Shown here in pieces: positions 5,498-5,546 of a DNA stretch of 5,546 nt. The position numbers were made by a program, and so were the translations under genes. Source of the DNA: Candidatus Aminicenantota bacterium (GTDB taxonomy: Bacteria; Acidobacteriota; Aminicenantia; JAMOAD01). Position 1 is the first letter of the stretch, and each line of letters begins with the position of its first letter. Location: positions 1-5,546 of the forward strand of contig JAMOUT010000093.1 of the NCBI GenBank assembly GCA_027061995.1. Direction: 5' to 3'. The notes beneath the pieces are model-generated. The model was not told where the DNA came from, did no database searches, and was given only the letters and a program-made list of their open reading frames with translations.

Positions 5498-5546
5498 GAT
5501 GAATTCTGAATTATTAAAACTGTGCTATACAGAACCTGAGTTGTCC
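5442..5546 (+). CDS. Possible partial ORF running off the right edge
   Basis: ATG 5442 follows GGAG (5431-5434) by seven bases and stays open for 35 codons to the last base of the window. Its first part lies inside the MITE-like element and its last codons read EPELS across the 12-bp terminal repeat. The peptide is not recognised. It could be a real gene start, the tail of an older frame interrupted by the element, or chance. Confidence 0.2.
   Translation, partial: MREKFIMTNSRRNGKIGAGMNSELLKLCYTEPELS
5535..5546. repeat. 12-bp terminal inverted repeat (right member; left member at 7-18)
   Basis: CCTGAGTTGTCC is the exact reverse complement of bases 7-18. Each member lies at its edge of the window next to other copies of the same repeat family. 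A contig breaking at interspersed repeats, or a segment bounded by inverted repeats, would both give this picture. Confidence 0.6.

Larger units (their letters stand above)
5203..5546. other. Right-end non-coding stretch rich in repeats
   Basis: These 344 bases hold no secure gene. In order they contain a TATAAT at 5203-5208 with no good -35 box, an 18-codon ORF with an SD (5251-5307), repeat copies B (5298-5351) and C (5374-5397), a MITE-like hairpin element (5410-5497), and a final 12 bp inverse to bases 7-18. No convincing terminator for the upstream operon is seen. Confidence 0.6.

Overview
The window is AT-rich bacterial chromosome, roughly one third G+C by eye. Ile is often ATA, Arg is mostly AGA/AGG, and most genes have a clear Shine-Dalgarno (SD) site. 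It holds five complete protein genes and no rRNA, tRNA, CRISPR array or transposase gene. The organism cannot be named. The codon usage, a single-pass membrane lytic transglycosylase, a GH13 sugar phosphorylase and a standard PurN fit a low-G+C anaerobe or an environmental lineage (spirochaete, Deferribacterota or Halanaerobiales type), but this is a guess.

Layout. Bases 1-200 are non-coding: an interspersed repeat (16-48) reaching the left edge, a weak hairpin (85-101), a possible promoter and a perfect 30-bp A/T palindrome (155-184) just before the first ribosome site. A GH13 subfamily 18 sugar phosphorylase follows (201-2060, +). It ends on the base next to the stop codon of a convergent lytic transglycosylase (2061-2675, -). 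The 218-bp divergent spacer (2676-2893) holds a strong extended -10 promoter for the transglycosylase, a hairpin, and a promoter placed so close to the next start codon that its transcript is probably leaderless.

From 2894 three + strand genes form an apparent operon: an ATP-grasp ligase, an SpsF-type cytidylyltransferase and PurN. The last two overlap by 14 bp with a strong internal SD. ATP-grasp and SpsF-type proteins usually serve surface-glycan or nucleotide-sugar chemistry, whereas PurN belongs to purine synthesis, so the grouping is mixed.

Bases 5203-5546 hold no secure gene. There is an 18-codon ORF with its own SD that looks like a cut-off gene start, two copies of the repeat seen at the left edge in inverted orientation, an 88-bp MITE-like element with perfect 13-bp terminal inverted repeats, and a final 12 bp that is the exact inverse of bases 7-18. 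The two edges therefore belong to the same repeat family, as expected for a contig that ends in interspersed repeats or for a segment bounded by them. No clearly new multi-gene system is visible. The most unusual parts are the repeat/MITE complex at the right end, the probable leaderless operon start and the large palindrome before the phosphorylase.
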